A stretch of 64,000 bases of DNA from Bacteroidota bacterium (lineage in GTDB: Bacteria; Bacteroidota; Bacteroidia; Bacteroidales; Dysgonomonadaceae): NCBI GenBank assembly GCA_023399295.1, contig JAEWQF010000075.1, forward strand, positions 1-64,000, in the 5' to 3' direction. The notes below the pieces were generated by a model, which saw only the letters and a program-made list of their open reading frames with translations, ran no database searches and was not told where the DNA came from. This document shows, piece by piece, positions 51,722 to 61,149 of the stretch (position 1 is the first letter of the stretch; each line of letters opens with the position of its first letter). Both the position numbers and the translations under genes were made by a program.

Positions 51722-53314
51722 ATGGCAAATTTAGATTTAAGCAAGTATGGCATTGTGGGCGCATTCGAGGTCGTTCACAATCCTTCCTACGAGACGCTGT
51801 TTCAGGATGAAATGAATCCTGCCAATGAGGGTTTCGAAAAAGCCAAATTAACCAAAACAGGCGCTACGGCAGTCTACACCGGTAAGTTTACCGGTCGTTC
51901 ACCCAAAGACAAATTCATTGTTGAAGATGATGTCACAAGAGACACCCTCTGGTGGGATGGTACCATCAACCGCCCCTGCACCACGGATGCATTCAACTAT
52001 TGCAAGGGTCTTGTAACCAATCAGCTGAGCAAGGCCAATAAGCTATACGTGGTGGACACTTATTGTGGCACCAACGAGGATACACGCATGAAGGTGCGCT
52101 TTGTGATGGAAGTAGCCTGGCAGGCTCACTTTGTGACCAACATGTTCATCCGTCCTTCACACTACGAACTGGCCAACTACGGCGAACCCGATTTCGTCTG
52201 TCTGAACGGATCAAAGGTCGTCAACGACAAGTGGCAGGAACAGGGACTCAACTCCGAGAACTTCACCCTGTTCGATCTGACCCAGCGGATGCAGGTGATT
52301 GGTGGTACCTGGTACGGTGGTGAGATGAAGAAAGGCATCTTCGCCCTGATGAACTACTACCTGCCGCTGCGCGGTGTGGCCTCCATGCACTGCTCTGCCA
52401 ATGTGGGCAAGGATGGTGATGTGGCCATCTTCTTCGGATTGTCCGGTACCGGCAAGACCACTCTCTCTGCCGACCCGAAACGTTTCCTGATCGGTGACGA
52501 CGAACATGGCTGGGACGACAACGGTGTCTTCAACTACGAAGGTGGTTGCTATGCCAAGACCGTCAACCTGAGTGAAGCCAATGAACCCGACATCTGGAGA
52601 GCGATCCGTCGCGACGCACTGCTGGAGAATGTGGCAGTGGACGACGCAGGCAACATTGACTTTGCCGACATCTCCGCTACCGAGAACACCCGTGTCTCCT
52701 ATCCGATCCACCACATCAGCAAGATTGTGCTTCCCTCACGTGCCGGCCACGCCAAGAAGATCATCTATCTCTCTGCCGATGCTTTCGGTGTGTTGCCTCC
52801 GGTATCCATCCTCGACGACAACCAGGCTCAGTACCACTTCCTCTGCGGATTCACCTCCAAGCTGGCAGGTACCGAGAGAGGCATCACCGAGCCACAGCCC
52901 TCTTTCTCACCCGCATTTGGTGAAGCGTTCCTGACGCTGCACCCCACCATGTACGCACAGCGTCTGGTTGAGAAGATGAACCAGCACGGCGCCAAGGCCT
53001 ACCTGGTGAACACCGGCTGGAACGGTACCGGCAAGCGTATCTCGCTGAAGGATACCCGCGCCATCATCGACGCCATCATCACCGGCACCATCGAGGAAGC
53101 CGAAACCATTCACGTGCCCATCATGAACCTGACCGCTCCGGCGAAACTGGAAGGGGTATCCGATATCCTCGATCCGCGCAACACCTACGCCGACAAGAGC
53201 GAGTGGGAAGCAAAAGCCAAGAAACTGGCCGGCATGTACATCGAGAACTTCAAGCAGTACTGCGACAACGATGCAGCCATCGCGCTGATTCCTTCGGGAC
53301 CGCAAGTTGGCTAA
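51722..53314 (+). CDS. pckA: ATP-dependent phosphoenolpyruvate carboxykinase
   Basis: A 530-residue enzyme interconverting oxaloacetate + ATP and PEP + CO2 + ADP. The kinase loop is GLSGTGKT (239-246), followed by [11 protein letters not shown] with metal-binding Asp. [18 protein letters not shown] is the substrate site. In Bacteroidota it runs toward oxaloacetate during succinate/propionate fermentation, conserving ATP. It has its own promoter and a strong terminator. The shift to GC-ending preferred codons (atc, gac, ctg) suggests high expression (impression only). Confidence 0.97.
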   Translation: MANLDLSKYGIVGAFEVVHNPSYETLFQDEMNPANEGFEKAKLTKTGATAVYTGKFTGRSPKDKFIVEDDVTRDTLWWDGTINRPCTTDAFNYCKGLVTNQLSKANKLYVVDTYCGTNEDTRMKVRFVMEVAWQAHFVTNMFIRPSHYELANYGEPDFVCLNGSKVVNDKWQEQGLNSENFTLFDLTQRMQVIGGTWYGGEMKKGIFALMNYYLPLRGVASMHCSANVGKDGDVAIFFGLSGTGKTTLSADPKRFLIGDDEHGWDDNGVFNYEGGCYAKTVNLSEANEPDIWRAIRRDALLENVAVDDAGNIDFADISATENTRVSYPIHHISKIVLPSRAGHAKKIIYLSADAFGVLPPVSILDDNQAQYHFLCGFTSKLAGTERGITEPQPSFSPAFGEAFLTLHPTMYAQRLVEKMNQHGAKAYLVNTGWNGTGKRISLKDTRAIIDAIITGTIEEAETIHVPIMNLTAPAKLEGVSDILDPRNTYADKSEWEAKAKKLAGMYIENFKQYCDNDAAIALIPSGPQVG

Positions 53315-53345
53315 TCAGGCAAATCATTCCGATTTCCACATATGC

Positions 53346-53383
53346 AGAGAGGCTGTCTGATCCGGACAGCCTCTCTCTTTTTT
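53346..53383 (+). terminator. Intrinsic terminator after pckA
   Basis: A 12-bp perfect stem agagaggctgtc / gacagcctctct with a 7-base loop, followed by a run of six T. Confidence 0.92.
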
Positions 53384-53412
53384 AAGGTAGTTGTGTGGTT
53401 TTCTCCAGCTTG

Positions 53413-54738
53413 CTAAAAGGAGGTCTGTATGTCGGTAGCCGTTTCACCGTGCTGCGTCACATCCAATCCCCTCTCCTCCTGCAGGTCAGTCACCCTCATG
53501 GGCAGGATGGCATCGGTCAGCTTGTAGAGCAGCAACGATCCACCAAAGGTAAAGAGACTGACAATTACCAGTGCGAGCAAGTGATACAGGAAGAGGGTGG
53601 CATCCCCATAGAGCAACCCTGTCTCCCTGGCAAACACTGCAGTGAGAATCATCCCCACAATGCCACCGAGACCGTGGCAGGGAAACACATCCAGGGTGTC
53701 ATCGACACTGGTGCGTGATTTCAGCCTCACAGCAAAGTAACTGACCATGGATGCCGCAAAACCGATAAAGATGCTCTGTCCCGCGTTGACAAATCCGGCA
53801 GCCGGCGTGATGGCCACAAGCCCTACAACCGCAGCGATGGCTGCCCCCACCACCGAACGTTTCTTTCCGCGTGCCCCATCCATCAGCAACCAGGCAACCA
53901 TGGCTGTTGCAGAAGCAAGATTGGTGTTGAGGAAGGCCGATACCGCCAGCCCGTCGGCTGCCAATGCAGATCCGGCGTTGAAACCAAACCATCCGAACCA
54001 CAACAATCCCGCACCAAGCAGGATGTAGGGTATGTTGGTGGGATTGCCATCACCCTCATTCTTCCGTTTACCCAGGAACATCGCACCCGCCAATGCGGCA
54101 AAACCGGCAGAGATGTGCACAACCGTTCCACCGGCAAAGTCAAGCACCCCCCATTTCCGCAGGAAACCTTCGGGATGCCAGGTCCAATGCGCCAGAGGAG
54201 CATAGATAAACAATGAGAAGAGGATCACAAACAGCAGCAACGATGAAAACCGGATTCTTTCGGCGATGCCCCCGGTGATGAGAGCCGGCGTGATGATTGC
54301 AAATTTCAATTGAAAAACGGCATAAAGTGCAAACGGAATGGTTGCAGCAAAGGCAGGATTGGGATCGAAACCCACCTGCTTAAACATCAGGAATGTGAGC
54401 GGATTCCCGATCAGGCCATTGATGCTATCCCCAAATGCCAGGCTGAAACCAACCACAAACCATACGATCGAGATAATTCCCAGTAAAATGAAGCTCTGTA
54501 TCATGGTAGATACCAAGTTCTTGTAACGAACCATCCCACCGTAGAAAAACGCAAGGCCGGGAGTCATCAGGAAAACCAATGCCGATGCGACCAACATCCA
54601 TGCCGTATCTGCAGCACTGATCTCCGATACCGCACCAGCCTGAGTGGAATTTTCTACGGGATTCAATGCCAACACTGCCACCAAGGTGACCAACACAAAC
54701 GGTACAATATACCTTCTTTTAGAATTCTTTTCATTCAT
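53413..54738 (-). CDS. amtB: Ammonium transporter
   Basis: A 441-residue inner membrane ammonium channel of the Amt/Mep family with 11 core membrane segments plus a cleavable-looking N-terminal one. Signatures: DTAWMLVASALVFLMTPGLAFFYGGMVR, HWTWHPEGFLRKWGVLDFAGGTVVHISAG with the first channel His, and the second His in DTLDVFPCHGLGGIVGMI. The C-terminal tail (LQEERGLDVTQHGET) is the PII-contact region. No glnK gene is adjacent. The ATG at MNEKNSK was preferred; a start ten codons upstream would be too near the promoter. Confidence 0.94.
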   Translation of the reverse strand: MNEKNSKRRYIVPFVLVTLVAVLALNPVENSTQAGAVSEISAADTAWMLVASALVFLMTPGLAFFYGGMVRYKNLVSTMIQSFILLGIISIVWFVVGFSLAFGDSINGLIGNPLTFLMFKQVGFDPNPAFAATIPFALYAVFQLKFAIITPALITGGIAERIRFSSLLLFVILFSLFIYAPLAHWTWHPEGFLRKWGVLDFAGGTVVHISAGFAALAGAMFLGKRKNEGDGNPTNIPYILLGAGLLWFGWFGFNAGSALAADGLAVSAFLNTNLASATAMVAWLLMDGARGKKRSVVGAAIAAVVGLVAITPAAGFVNAGQSIFIGFAASMVSYFAVRLKSRTSVDDTLDVFPCHGLGGIVGMILTAVFARETGLLYGDATLFLYHLLALVIVSLFTFGGSLLLYKLTDAILPMRVTDLQEERGLDVTQHGETATDIQTSF

Positions 54739-54782
54739 CGGCTTAATACTTGTTTCAATGTGATACATTCAGATAACCGATG

Positions 54783-54790
54783 CAAAAATA
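54783..54790 (-). promoter_or_regulatory. Bacteroidota -7 element (TATTTTTG) for amtB
   Basis: The minus strand reads TATTTTTG, 44 bp before the chosen start. The rest of the 283-bp gap up to the next gene holds only the terminator at 54967-54997; I see nothing else in it. Confidence 0.6.
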
Positions 54791-54966
54791 TACTATTTAT
54801 TTTTATTTTGCAATTTTTGTGACTATTTGTTCTCTTTATACCGATTTAATTTTACTTTATTCTACTCTTACGGCCTATTCTCTATCCATCTGTTTTTCAT
54901 CTTCCGTTTTTGCGCAAACCAATTTCCACCCGTGTCAGGGGAGCCACACCGGATGAGCTGCAGCAC

Positions 54967-54997
54967 AAAAAAAAGTCCCGCTAAAAAAAGCGGGACT
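54967..54997 (-). terminator. Intrinsic terminator after the first DUF1080 gene
   Basis: A 9-bp stem agtcccgct / agcgggact with a six-base A loop. On the minus strand it is followed by a T run. Confidence 0.87.
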
Positions 54998-55020
54998 CCA
55001 TGATGCAATGTGGTTGGTTG

Positions 55021-55806
55021 TCAATTCAGGATCAGCAGCTCCACCTTGCGGAAGTCGATGGGATGGCTCTCGCTCTGCAGCGAGATGGTTCCCTTGTGCA
55101 GCATCTTGTCACCCCCGTTGAGTTCCAGCAGCAGCGGGTAAGTGGGATCGCGCGGGTCCAGCTGCGGCCGGTTGTACTGCAGCACGGTATCACCGTTCAC
55201 CAGATGGTAAAGGAGCTCGTTGCCCCTCACCTCCAGCTCTGCGGTGACCCACTCGTCACCGTAGAAGAACCCCGAAGAGGAGCTGTTGCAGTGCTCCTGA
55301 ATCAGTTCGCCCGCCATCTCTACATTGGTACCGGGTGTGCAGACATTGAGGTTGGTCCGTTCTACCAGCGAGTCGCTACCCAGCAGCTGTACTTCGATCG
55401 AAGTGGGAAAATCCTGGTCGAGGGTCATCGTCTCCGGTCGCTGGCCATGCAGCATGACGCCGGAGTTGCGGTAGGCCCATCCCTCGCCGCCGGGGCATTG
55501 CGTACCCACGAAACGGTACTCCACCCGCAACTTGTAGTGCGACAGCTCATCCCGGTAGAAGAGATGGCCGAAACGATTGTCGAAACGGTCGTACTGATCG
55601 TAGCGCACTTTGAGCAAACCATCCTCCACACGGAAGGTGTTGCCATAGTTATCTCCAGCCTCATAGCCGGTGATCTTGGGTGTCCAGCCGGTGAGATCCT
55701 CCCCGTTAAAAAGAGAGATCCATACGTTCGTCTCGCTTTTCTGTTGGCATGACGTGAGCAGCAGTAAAATCAGGAGAGAGGGCACTAAAAAAGGTTTTTT
55801 TTGCAT
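55021..55806 (-). CDS. DUF1080 lipoprotein (3-keto-glycoside hydrolase/lyase-like)
   Basis: A 261-residue lipoprotein (LLLLTSCQQ, Cys20) with one DUF1080 beta-jelly-roll domain (VWISLFNGEDLTGWTPKITGYEAGDNYGNTFRVEDGLLKV, ending SHPIDFRKVELLIL). It resembles concanavalin-like glycan-binding folds. Some DUF1080 proteins cleave 3-keto-glycosides in a pathway begun by Gfo/Idh/MocA sugar dehydrogenases. Such a dehydrogenase and another DUF1080 protein are encoded 1-3 kb upstream, beyond tRNA-Arg and flavodoxin. It has its own promoter, so joint regulation is not shown. Confidence 0.8.
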   Translation of the reverse strand: MQKKPFLVPSLLILLLLTSCQQKSETNVWISLFNGEDLTGWTPKITGYEAGDNYGNTFRVEDGLLKVRYDQYDRFDNRFGHLFYRDELSHYKLRVEYRFVGTQCPGGEGWAYRNSGVMLHGQRPETMTLDQDFPTSIEVQLLGSDSLVERTNLNVCTPGTNVEMAGELIQEHCNSSSSGFFYGDEWVTAELEVRGNELLYHLVNGDTVLQYNRPQLDPRDPTYPLLLELNGGDKMLHKGTISLQSESHPIDFRKVELLILN

Positions 55807-55862
55807 CGTTTCAATGTGTAAAGGTCATTTGTTTAAAGCGGTACCCATCGAGGTCCACTCTT

Positions 55863-55870
55863 CAAAGATA
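55863..55870 (-). promoter_or_regulatory. Bacteroidota -7 element (TATCTTTG) for the first DUF1080 gene
   Basis: The minus strand reads TATCTTTG, 56 bp before the start codon. The 394-bp gap from 55807 to 56199 holds this element and the tRNA with its promoter; nothing else was recognised. Confidence 0.58.
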
Positions 55871-55992
55871 ATCAAAAAAATGAACCAACGAGAAACAGGT
55901 TTTGCAAAATGACATCCACTGCAGCAATCCCAGTTAGGCAGTGGAAACCAAAAAAGCCGGTGAACGGGTCACCGGCTGATGTCTGGAAGAAG

Positions 55993-56064
55993 TAGCACGG
56001 CAGGGAATCGAACCCTGATCTAAAGTTTAGGAAACTTCTATTCTATCCATTGAACTACCGCGCC
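55993..56064 (-). tRNA. tRNA-Arg (anticodon CCU)
   Basis: A 72-base cloverleaf on the minus strand. Acceptor GGCGCGG pairs with CCGTGCT (two G-U pairs). D arm GTTC/GAAT. Anticodon arm GAAGT-TTCCTAA-ACTTT with anticodon CCT at loop positions 34-36. Variable loop AGAT. T arm CAGGG-TTCGATT-CCCTG. Discriminator A; CCA is not encoded (CTT follows). It reads AGG codons. Confidence 0.93.
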
Positions 56065-56075
56065 ATACGGAACTG

Positions 56076-56083
56076 CAAAAATA
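56076..56083 (-). promoter_or_regulatory. Bacteroidota -7 element (TATTTTTG) for tRNA-Arg
   Basis: The minus strand reads TATTTTTG, 11 bp before the tRNA 5' end, so the primary transcript would have only a few leader bases. Confidence 0.6.
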
Positions 56084-56199
56084 GGCTTTTTTTGATTCCC
56101 GACAAAAGATTTGCCTCACTGCCGCGCACTTTCAACAAACAATTTCGCGAAAGAGCTGTTTAACATCTGTATCAATCACATCAACATCATTGCGACAAC

Positions 56200-56700
56200 A
56201 TGAATAAAATAGCCATTCTATACGGCAGCTCGGGCGGAAACGCCGAATCGGTTGCCCGGCAGGTACAGGATCTCTTCGAGGGTGAGTCCGACCTGTTCAA
56301 CGTGCGGGAGGTCACCCTCGATGAGATCAGGGAGTATCCCTACTACGTCATCGGCACCTCCACCACCGGCATGGGTGACCTGCAGGACGACTGGGAGGGT
56401 TTTCTTCCTTCCTTCATAAGATTGGATCTCTCCGGAAAAAAGATTGCCATCTTCGCACTGGGTGACAGTGCCTCCTACTCCACCAGCTTTGCCGAATCGA
56501 TGAAAGTGGTCTACGACGAGATAGCCGACAAAACGACTGTAGTAGGACAAGTACCGGACGAGGGATACACCTACGACGACTCCATGGCGGTGATCGACGG
56601 CATGTTTGTGGGACTCCCCATCGATGAAGACAACGAGTATGACATGACCGAAGCGCGATTGACTGCCTGGGTGGAGAAATTAAAAACCGAGTTTGTGTAA
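56200..56700 (+). CDS. Flavodoxin
   Basis: A 166-residue flavodoxin. The FMN phosphate loop is YGSSGGNAESVARQV near the N-terminus. The isoalloxazine loops are TSTTGMGDLQDDWEGFLP and FALGDSASYSTSFAESM. It carries electrons in place of ferredoxin. The length corresponds to the short-to-intermediate class. No clear -7 element was found upstream (AAGATTTG near 56108 misses the first base). It is a single gene with a terminator downstream. Confidence 0.93.
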   Translation: MNKIAILYGSSGGNAESVARQVQDLFEGESDLFNVREVTLDEIREYPYYVIGTSTTGMGDLQDDWEGFLPSFIRLDLSGKKIAIFALGDSASYSTSFAESMKVVYDEIADKTTVVGQVPDEGYTYDDSMAVIDGMFVGLPIDEDNEYDMTEARLTAWVEKLKTEFV

Positions 56701-56726
56701 CCCGGGTTCATTTTTACATTAAAATT

Positions 56727-56766
56727 TAAAAAAGCATGTCCTCGGTGATGAGAGCATGCTTTTTTT
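56727..56766. terminator. Bidirectional terminator between flavodoxin and the two-domain DUF1080 gene
   Basis: An outer stem aaagcatg / catgcttt with an inner ctc/gag pair, flanked by an A run on the left and a T run on the right. It can serve both convergent genes. Confidence 0.8.
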
Positions 56767-56787
56767 CAATCAATAGGAAGGGCTTCT

Positions 56788-58140
56788 TTAAAGTTCCTTG
56801 ATCTTGATGTTCTGGAACCAGACTTCATCCCCATGGTCCTGCAGCAGTAGTAATCCCTCCTCCGCATTGCCGAAGTTGGCCCAATCCTTGTATTTGCTTG
56901 TTTGCACCAGTTGGTTCCACTCCTCGTTGTTGCGTTCATACTCCACAATCTTCACGCCATTGAGCCAGTGCTCCACATGGTTTCCCTCAACCACCACCAT
57001 GGCGGTATTGAAAAAACCACTGCGGAACGGCTTGTCGGCTGGCGCAGGAATCAGGTCGTAGAGGGATCCCAGTGTACGGTTGCCATCCTTTCCCATCTTT
57101 GCATCGGGATGACGTCTGTCATCCAGTATCTGAAACTCACAACCGATGGCCGATCCTTCACCCTTGTTCAGGTTGGTGTCGACAAAGTACTTGATGCCGC
57201 TGTTGGCACCTTCGGTGATCCTGAAATCGACTTTCAACATGAAATTCCTGTAGGGCTTGGTGGTCACGATATCACCCCCGTTGGTGGACTCACCGCCATC
57301 GCTCTTGTGCACCTTCAGGATGCCATCCTCCAACGTCCATCCCTTCTCGGGGAAGCCATCCATCTTGGCACCACGCCATCCGTCGCTGCTCTTGCCATCC
57401 CAGAGAAGCGCCCAGCCATCGGCCGTCTCCTTCTCGGAGAGGCTGTTGGCGATCTGATTGATCTGCGTCACATCGCTGTTTTCCGGCATCCTGTACTTGT
57501 CAGGCTCGTCGGTAAGGATCCGGATGTTGCGCCATGCCACGCGCTTTCCTTCCTGCTCTGCATTGCCGATAGAATGCACCTGCAGGGCGATGAAGCCGGA
57601 CGCGGTGGTGTTGTCCAGCAGGTCGGCACAGGGCACATCGTTCACCCAGGTACGGATGCTGTTGCCAATGGCTTCGATGCGGGCTTTGTTCCACTCACCA
57701 TTTTTGAATGCCTGCTGACCTTCGGGGTTGTAGTTCAACGGGTAGAGCCATCCGCGGCGCGCTTCGTCGTAGACACCGCCGGACCATGCCCGCTCTGAAG
57801 GGTCGATTTCAAACTGATAGCCATGTACTCTTCCCTCTTGAAATTCCGGCAGGCTTAGACTGCGGAACTGCACACCGGAATTGAGGCCATCATCAACCTT
57901 GAATTCAAATTCCAGGATAAAATCGTCGTAGTGCACGCTGGTAGCCAGAAAGGTATTCGGAGTATTGAGTTGTGAGATGCCCACGATGGCACCATCCTCC
58001 ACCTTGTATTCGGCGGTTCCGTTCACTTTTTCCCATCCATCCAGATTCTCGCCATTAAACAGCTCCTGCCACTTGGGGCCTTCCGCACAAGCGGTGAGCA
58101 GTGCAATCAAAGTCACCGTCAGTAAAATGCTCTTTTTCAT
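56788..58140 (-). CDS. Two-domain DUF1080 lipoprotein
   Basis: A 450-residue lipoprotein ([11 protein letters not shown], Cys18) with two DUF1080 domains in tandem: about 20-220 ([32 protein letters not shown]) and 235-450 ([18 protein letters not shown]..., [11 protein letters not shown]). Both repeat the DGW and vEDGil patterns. DUF1080 proteins are linked to cleavage of 3-keto-sugars or to glycan binding. It follows the Gfo/Idh/MocA gene by 113 bp with no promoter seen between them, so the two are probably cotranscribed. The ATG at MKKSILL gives a proper lipoprotein signal; an extension of 13 codons was rejected. Confidence 0.85.
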   Translation of the reverse strand: MKKSILLTVTLIALLTACAEGPKWQELFNGENLDGWEKVNGTAEYKVEDGAIVGISQLNTPNTFLATSVHYDDFILEFEFKVDDGLNSGVQFRSLSLPEFQEGRVHGYQFEIDPSERAWSGGVYDEARRGWLYPLNYNPEGQQAFKNGEWNKARIEAIGNSIRTWVNDVPCADLLDNTTASGFIALQVHSIGNAEQEGKRVAWRNIRILTDEPDKYRMPENSDVTQINQIANSLSEKETADGWALLWDGKSSDGWRGAKMDGFPEKGWTLEDGILKVHKSDGGESTNGGDIVTTKPYRNFMLKVDFRITEGANSGIKYFVDTNLNKGEGSAIGCEFQILDDRRHPDAKMGKDGNRTLGSLYDLIPAPADKPFRSGFFNTAMVVVEGNHVEHWLNGVKIVEYERNNEEWNQLVQTSKYKDWANFGNAEEGLLLLQDHGDEVWFQNIKIKEL

Positions 58141-58253
58141 TGTTGTTTTCCATTTAGATGTATTGTTCAGTTCTTTCAATTCAATCGATCCCCATTCCTA
58201 ACACTGATACAGAGATCCCGGCATCCCATAAGGTCACCGTTCACCCAAACCAT

Positions 58254-59675
58254 TCAGATGCGGTAAAAATCCTCCCATCCTTTCCTGGGGGGTTCACCGG
58301 TCAGGAAGGCATCCGCAAACGCATCGTTTGTTACCCGCTTCTGTTCACGGTCGAAGAGGATCTTGCGGTTGAGTCGCTGTGCGGCCACACCCAGAGTGAA
58401 CACCTGGCTGAGCGGCGCAGAGATCTCAAACGGAGAGCGTGTCTTCTCTTTCCCCTGGCATGCCAGCAGAAAGTTGGCAAAGTGGTTGGAGGAGCTCTGC
58501 GGCACCTCCGGCAGATGCTTTTCCATCTCCCGTGCTTTCTCATCGGGTATGATGCTCAGGGTGCTGCCATGCGAGCCCCCTTTAAAGGTCAGCTCCCTGC
58601 TGTAGATCTCCTTGCCGGGATTCAGACTGGCCGGTTGAATCTTTCCCCCTGCCACTGTGGGGATGTTCGGATCGAGCTCCGAGACACCATATCCGTCGGG
58701 TACCGCGGGGATGTTGTCCAGTCCGTCGTACCAGGTGATCACTACCGGTGGCATCTCACCGCGGGCGGGGAACTTGAACTCGATGGTGCTCGACATCGGG
58801 AAGAAGTAGTCGTTGTGGCCACTCAGCAGCAGCGGATTCACCTCTTCCGGCAGTCCCAGATCGAGAAACTCGTGTGCCGTGTCAATGATGTGCGCACCCC
58901 AGTCGCCCAGCGTGCCCATACCGAAATCGTACCAACAGCGCCATTGGCCGTAGTGAAAATCCTTGTTGTAGGGATGGTGGTCGCGTGCCATCAGCCAGAG
59001 ATCCCAGTCGAGTGTTTCGGGGATCGGTTCGGCGGCAGGAAACTGTTTGATCCGGGGATCCCAGCCATGCCAGCGGCGCGGGTTGTTCATATGGGCGGTG
59101 ATGGCCGTCACATCCTTGATGATACCAGCCTCCTTCCATGCCTTGAACTGAAAGTAGTTGGCCTCCGAGTGTCCCTGATTACCCATCTGGGTGACCACAC
59201 CGGGATATCTCTTCGTCGCTTTTAGCAGCAACTCCGATTCATGAAAGGTGCGGGTAAGCGGTTTCTCCACATAGACATGCTTCCCCTCGGCCATCGACAT
59301 CATCACTGCGGGGAAGTGGGCGAAGTCGGGGGTGGCGATGGCCACCGCATCGATCTCATTGCCCATCTTGTCGAACATCTCCCTGAAATCCTTGAACCGT
59401 TTCGCGTGGGGGAACCGGGCGAGTGCCTTCCGGGTATGTTCCGCACCCAGATCCACGTCGCACAGGGCCACCACGTTGGAGAGACCGGTCTTGTCGAATT
59501 CGTTGACAACCTCCCATCCGCGGTTGCCGATACCGACATGGGCCAGGTTCACTTTTTGGTTGGCACCATACAATCTGTTGTAACTGGCGGCATTGGCCTG
59601 CGCCTGGACTCCGCCCAGCGCAAGACCTGCCGAGGCCAATGCCGCTTTTCTGAGAAATTCGCGTCTTGTTGTCAT
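58254..59675 (-). CDS. Tat-exported Gfo/Idh/MocA family oxidoreductase
   Basis: A 473-residue NAD(P)-dependent oxidoreductase. The N-terminus TTRREFLRKAALASAGLALGG is a twin-arginine signal, so the folded enzyme with bound cofactor goes to the periplasm. The Rossmann part has VNLAHVGIGNRGWEVV; EKPLTRTF holds the family EKP motif; the substrate region includes HMNNPRRWHGWDPR. It could oxidise sugar C3 hydroxyls, as in known 3-keto-glycoside pathways that use DUF1080 partners, and a DUF1080 lipoprotein gene follows. The substrate is not known. A -7 element lies 51 bp upstream. Confidence 0.85.
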   Translation of the reverse strand: MTTRREFLRKAALASAGLALGGVQAQANAASYNRLYGANQKVNLAHVGIGNRGWEVVNEFDKTGLSNVVALCDVDLGAEHTRKALARFPHAKRFKDFREMFDKMGNEIDAVAIATPDFAHFPAVMMSMAEGKHVYVEKPLTRTFHESELLLKATKRYPGVVTQMGNQGHSEANYFQFKAWKEAGIIKDVTAITAHMNNPRRWHGWDPRIKQFPAAEPIPETLDWDLWLMARDHHPYNKDFHYGQWRCWYDFGMGTLGDWGAHIIDTAHEFLDLGLPEEVNPLLLSGHNDYFFPMSSTIEFKFPARGEMPPVVITWYDGLDNIPAVPDGYGVSELDPNIPTVAGGKIQPASLNPGKEIYSRELTFKGGSHGSTLSIIPDEKAREMEKHLPEVPQSSSNHFANFLLACQGKEKTRSPFEISAPLSQVFTLGVAAQRLNRKILFDREQKRVTNDAFADAFLTGEPPRKGWEDFYRI

Positions 59676-59726
59676 GGTTTTCTGTTTCGTTGTTTCACAT
59701 ATTGTCCGATGGATATCAAAGAAACA

Positions 59727-59734
59727 CAAAGGTA
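59727..59734 (-). promoter_or_regulatory. Bacteroidota -7 element (TACCTTTG) for the Gfo/Idh-DUF1080 pair
   Basis: The minus strand reads TACCTTTG, 51 bp before the Tat signal start codon. Confidence 0.6.
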
Positions 59735-59792
59735 AAAAAAAGTGCCTGAAAAAGAAACCCGAAGACAAAAATGTCGTCAACGAGATGCGATC

Positions 59793-61076
59793 CTATTGAA
59801 AACGATCTTTGTATGCCCATAATCCCAAGGCCGGGCTGGAGATGTAATAGATCTCCTCGCCGTCGGGCAGGGTGTTGAATCCCTCATTGAGCCGTGCAGG
59901 ATCGTAACGTTGCACCACATTGTCGATGTCATACCACTGAAAACCAACGCTTTCGATCTCGTCGCGGGTGAGGTTGTCCTCTCCTTTCCCGGGACAGTAG
60001 GTCACCGAGAAACGACCCTCCGTGGAGCCATGTATCAGGTGGGCAGCGGCTCCCAGGTTCTCGCGCAGCTCGGCATGTTCCTCCACAGCCTTCAGGGTGT
60101 GGGGTGTACCGAAATAGCCATATTTGCGGATCAGGCGGTCGATGGTCTTGTCCTCGCCAAACTCCTTGAGCGCCGGTGCCAGCACGATCAGTTCACCCCC
60201 GTCGGCAATGGCCATTCGGGTGCGGTAGATCGACTTGTTTCCCAGCCAGGTGCTTTTGAACTCGGAAGGATCGAGCCATACCACCACTTTGTGCAGCGGT
60301 TTCTCTACCATCACGAAATTCACCTCCAACGAGAGCCTGGCAGCACGGTCGAACACCTCAAAATCGTCACCCACGAAGAGGCCATAGGTCTGCTGTTCAC
60401 CTTTGCTGTTCACCCCCACGACTGTCAACACGTAGAGGATGGGCAGATGGGAGGCAAAATGGTCGGTGGCATAGTTGAAGACACGACGTACCGGTGTGTC
60501 GGCACGTCCCATCATCCGTTCCATGCCATACACGGCGCCAATGTAGTGACTCTTGTTGATCCCCTCACTGCCACCCGTACCCACGAAGATGTTCTTGTTG
60601 TAGTTGGCCATCCCCACCACCTCATGGGGCACCACCTGCCCGATGGAGAGAATCAGGTCGAAGTCCCCCTCCTGCAACAGTCGGTTGACCTGCACCGGCC
60701 AGGAGAAATCGACCTTTCCTTCCGACACTTCACGCACGTAGGCGGCCGGCACCTCGCCGAGCGTGACCACATCATTCCGCCAGTCATGATCACGGAAAAG
60801 GTTTTTCGGCGTATTGCCGAACATATGGCTGATCTGCGCCGCAGTCATGGGAGTATGGGTACCCAGTGCCGGCAGGATATCGGTCAGTTTCTCACCGTAA
60901 TAATCCCAGGCCATCTCGGTCAGTTCGCCCGCCCGGCTGGGCAGACGGGTATAATCGGGCGGAACGGCCAGCACCTTCTGCCGTTCGCCCAATTTACCGA
61001 ATGCCTGGTTGAGACCTTTTCTCAGGTCATCATGCGACAATTCGGTGTCAGAAGAACCTATCTCGTAATAAATCAT
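59793..61076 (-). CDS. LarA-family (DUF2088) nickel-dependent hydroxyacid racemase/epimerase
   Basis: A 427-residue protein of the lactate racemase superfamily. LarA enzymes use a nickel-pincer nucleotide tethered to a lysine. Equivalent residues are visible: D41-Y-T-R44 for the substrate, H74 (LGTHTP), H151 (VVPHEV) and K175 (GINKSHY), the expected pincer attachment, plus H207. Within this superfamily some members epimerise sugar acids such as D-gluconate and D-mannonate. The neighbours gnd, KDG kinase and an SDR point to such a sugar acid (inference). No larB, larC or larE cofactor gene lies in the window. Confidence 0.82.
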   Translation of the reverse strand: MIYYEIGSSDTELSHDDLRKGLNQAFGKLGERQKVLAVPPDYTRLPSRAGELTEMAWDYYGEKLTDILPALGTHTPMTAAQISHMFGNTPKNLFRDHDWRNDVVTLGEVPAAYVREVSEGKVDFSWPVQVNRLLQEGDFDLILSIGQVVPHEVVGMANYNKNIFVGTGGSEGINKSHYIGAVYGMERMMGRADTPVRRVFNYATDHFASHLPILYVLTVVGVNSKGEQQTYGLFVGDDFEVFDRAARLSLEVNFVMVEKPLHKVVVWLDPSEFKSTWLGNKSIYRTRMAIADGGELIVLAPALKEFGEDKTIDRLIRKYGYFGTPHTLKAVEEHAELRENLGAAAHLIHGSTEGRFSVTYCPGKGEDNLTRDEIESVGFQWYDIDNVVQRYDPARLNEGFNTLPDGEEIYYISSPALGLWAYKDRFQ

Positions 61077-61149
61077 TTCATTTGCTATTTGGGTTGTGGG
61101 ATGCGGTGTGTGTGAAATCAGACCGAATCAGCATAGCCGCACATCAGCA

